This document shows, piece by piece, positions 62,355 to 64,000 of a stretch of DNA of 64,000 nt. A program made the translations under genes and the position numbers. Positions within the stretch are counted from its first letter, which is position 1. Each line of letters opens with the position of its first letter. The DNA is from Alligator mississippiensis (Eukaryota; Chordata; Crocodylia; Alligatoridae). The stretch is from contig NC_081826.1 of NCBI RefSeq assembly GCF_030867095.1, positions 58,930,001-58,994,000 on the forward strand, written 5' to 3'. A model generated the notes under the pieces. It saw nothing but the letters and a program-made list of their open reading frames with translations. It was not told the DNA's origin and made no database searches.

Positions 62355-63814
62355 CAGGGACCCTGGTTTTCTGTGATTAAAAAATCACAAATTCTCTGAT
62401 TACAAAATTGCAAGTTCTCTGATTTAAAAATCCATGGTTAAAAATAAATGTCCTCCACAACCCCCCCCCCCCACAGTCTTGCTTGTGCCCTTTGCCCTTG
62501 CCCCCAGCCCTGCTGGAGGGGACCCCAGCTGCTAGGGCCATGGGGCCAAGGACCCAGGTCCACAGCTCCTGACCCCCAACGGAAGGCAGTGGCTGCTGCA
62601 GCAGGAGCACAAGCCGGCTTTCCCCCCGCCCCTCCTGCTGCTTGCCTGCTGTGGGCTCAGGTAGGACTAGCTTCTGGCTGCAGCATGCACTCCCAGTGGG
62701 CAGGGGGGATCCTGCTCCCCACCTTGCTGCCCTCCAGAGTGCAGCATGTGCAACCTGGCATGGCAGCACACAGGGAAACATGCACAAAAGCTGCATGAGC
62801 TGTGAGCTCTGCACTGACCTAGCCACGCTTCCCCTGAAGGTGGGGGCAGCAGCGAGGGGCGCAACCCTGCGCTGCCCCCCCCTGTACACAGAGGAAGTGT
62901 GGCCAGGGCAGCTTTCCAGCCTTGCTATGCCCTGCTGTGTCAGTTGTACATGCTGCAATCCAGAGGGCCTGGGGGAGGGAAGCAGGGCGGGAAGTGCAGC
63001 ATTTGCAACCAAAGGGTTGCAGCCAGCCAGGCAGTCTAGTGGGGGGGGGGGGGGGGGGTTGCAGCCTCCCCGCTCCTGGCTGGAGGGGCCAGGCAGCTGC
63101 ACCTCCCCTTCCCCCCTGGCTGGAGAGTGCCCAAACTGGCTGGGGGCTGAGGGACTGTGGAGGCTGCAACCCCCCTGCCTCCTGGCTGGAGTGCCCAGTC
63201 AGCTGCAAACCTCCCTGGTCCTCAGCTCCCAACCAGCTTGGACACTCTGGCTGGGAGCGGGGGAGGTTCGCAGGCCCCTGGGTACTCCAGGGGGTGGGGA
63301 GGGGCTTGCAGCCTCCCTGCTCCCTCAGACCCCAGCCAGCTTGGGCACTCTGGCTGGGAAGGGGGATTTGCAGCTGGCTGGGAACAGCGGGGATTTGCAG
63401 CTGGCCAGGCACTCCAGCCAAGAGTGGGGGGGCTGCAAACCCCTCCCAGCTGGAGTGCCTGGCCAGCTACAAACCTCTTTCAACCCCCCAGCCAGCTTCC
63501 CCCATAGCCTTGCCCTGCCCCACACCCCCAAACCCACTTACCTCCAAGAAGAATGAGCCTGAAGCAGCCTCTGATAAGAGTGAGCGTCGGGCCCCACCCT
63601 TCCCCCCTCTCCCTTCCCCTCCAGGCAGGTTTCCCCACTCTTTTTGCAAACAGCTCTTGCAGGCTGGAACTCAGCCTGCAGAGCTCTTTGCAAAAGGAGG
63701 ACATCCACAGGTTTCTCTACTAAAAGAGTAAATCCACATTTTCTGTGATTTAAAAAATGGGAAATTCATGTTTTTTTCTGTTTTTCTGTGGGAAATGGAA
63801 AACCCGGATCCCTG
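62355..63814. mobile_element. hAT-like element (family D), 1.46 kb
   Basis: Left CAGGGACCCTGGTTTTCTGT; right (reversed) CAGGGATCCGGGTTTTCC. The same orientation and core phrases as 44308-45765. Subterminal AATTCTCTGATT / AAGTTCTCTGATT repeats stand at the left end. I see no matching target duplication. The GC-rich core includes tandem CTGGCTGGAGTGCCC-like units (63060-63480) and a G run at 63042. The 304-codon ORF is compositional. Confidence 0.75.
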
Positions 63815-64000
63815 CATGATCAGGCACAGTTGAGTTGTGGGGAAATTCCCTCCATCTTCCCCAGATGATCGCGGAGGAGTTTAGCAGCAAGCAGTGTACA
63901 GGTTTTACTTGTAATTCTTCTCACAGATAAAATCCAAGTAAGAGGAGCCAAATAGGGGAAGTCTTAAAACATTCTTGGAAATTAAGGCAATTGGTTGGTT
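63815..64000. other. Window end, nothing recognised
   Basis: Ordinary sequence after the hAT-like element. Confidence 0.4.

Noticed and set aside
62642-63556. 304-codon + strand ORF and the overlapping 269-, 241- and 200-codon ORFs
   Set aside because: They lie in the GC-rich core of a hAT-like element and are open on both strands; the residues are low-complexity and match no transposase.

Overview
This window is vertebrate nuclear DNA, not prokaryotic. It holds one cellular gene, split into six coding exons on the + strand and spanning nearly the whole window. The gene is UBE2W, the N-terminal ubiquitin-conjugating E2; joined, the exons give a complete 151-residue protein. The rest is intron, 3' UTR and an unusually legible collection of transposable elements. 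The mix points to a sauropsid: abundant CR1 LINEs ending in (ATCTATGA)n, many hAT and pogo/Tigger-type DNA transposons, Penelope-like elements, a Ty3/gypsy element and a gammaretrovirus-like ERV. A crocodilian is my best guess, but that is inference from repeat style only.

Layout. 1-3277: the 5' part of an endogenous retrovirus on the - strand (LTR, tRNA-His primer-binding site, gag, in-frame pro), cut by the window edge. 3278-5200: intergenic DNA upstream of UBE2W. 5210-5760: CpG-island promoter with NRF1-, E-box- and YY1-like sites and coding exon 1. 5471-36979: 31.5 kb intron 1, containing a Tc1/mariner-like element, hAT MITEs, a Tigger-like element split by a CR1, two abutting CR1 copies with a Penelope-like insertion, a decayed Ty3/gypsy element, and hAT-within-hAT nesting. 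36980-54459: exons 2-5, whose introns hold more hAT-like elements, several bounded by recognisable 8-bp target duplications. 54460-58440: intron 5, mostly unique. 58441-58454: final coding exon, followed by an AT-rich 3' UTR with a candidate poly(A) signal at 61381. 62355-63814: a third copy of a 1.5-kb hAT-like family, lying beyond that signal.

How the parts relate. Only UBE2W looks functional for the host. The transposons sit in its introns and flanks and none interrupts a coding exon. Their nesting gives relative ages: the gypsy element is older than the outer hAT in its LTR, which is older than the inner hAT; the Tigger-like element is older than the CR1 inside it; CR1 copy 1 is older than the Penelope-like insert inside it. 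I found no CRISPR array, operon, tRNA or rRNA gene, and no convincing undescribed host system.
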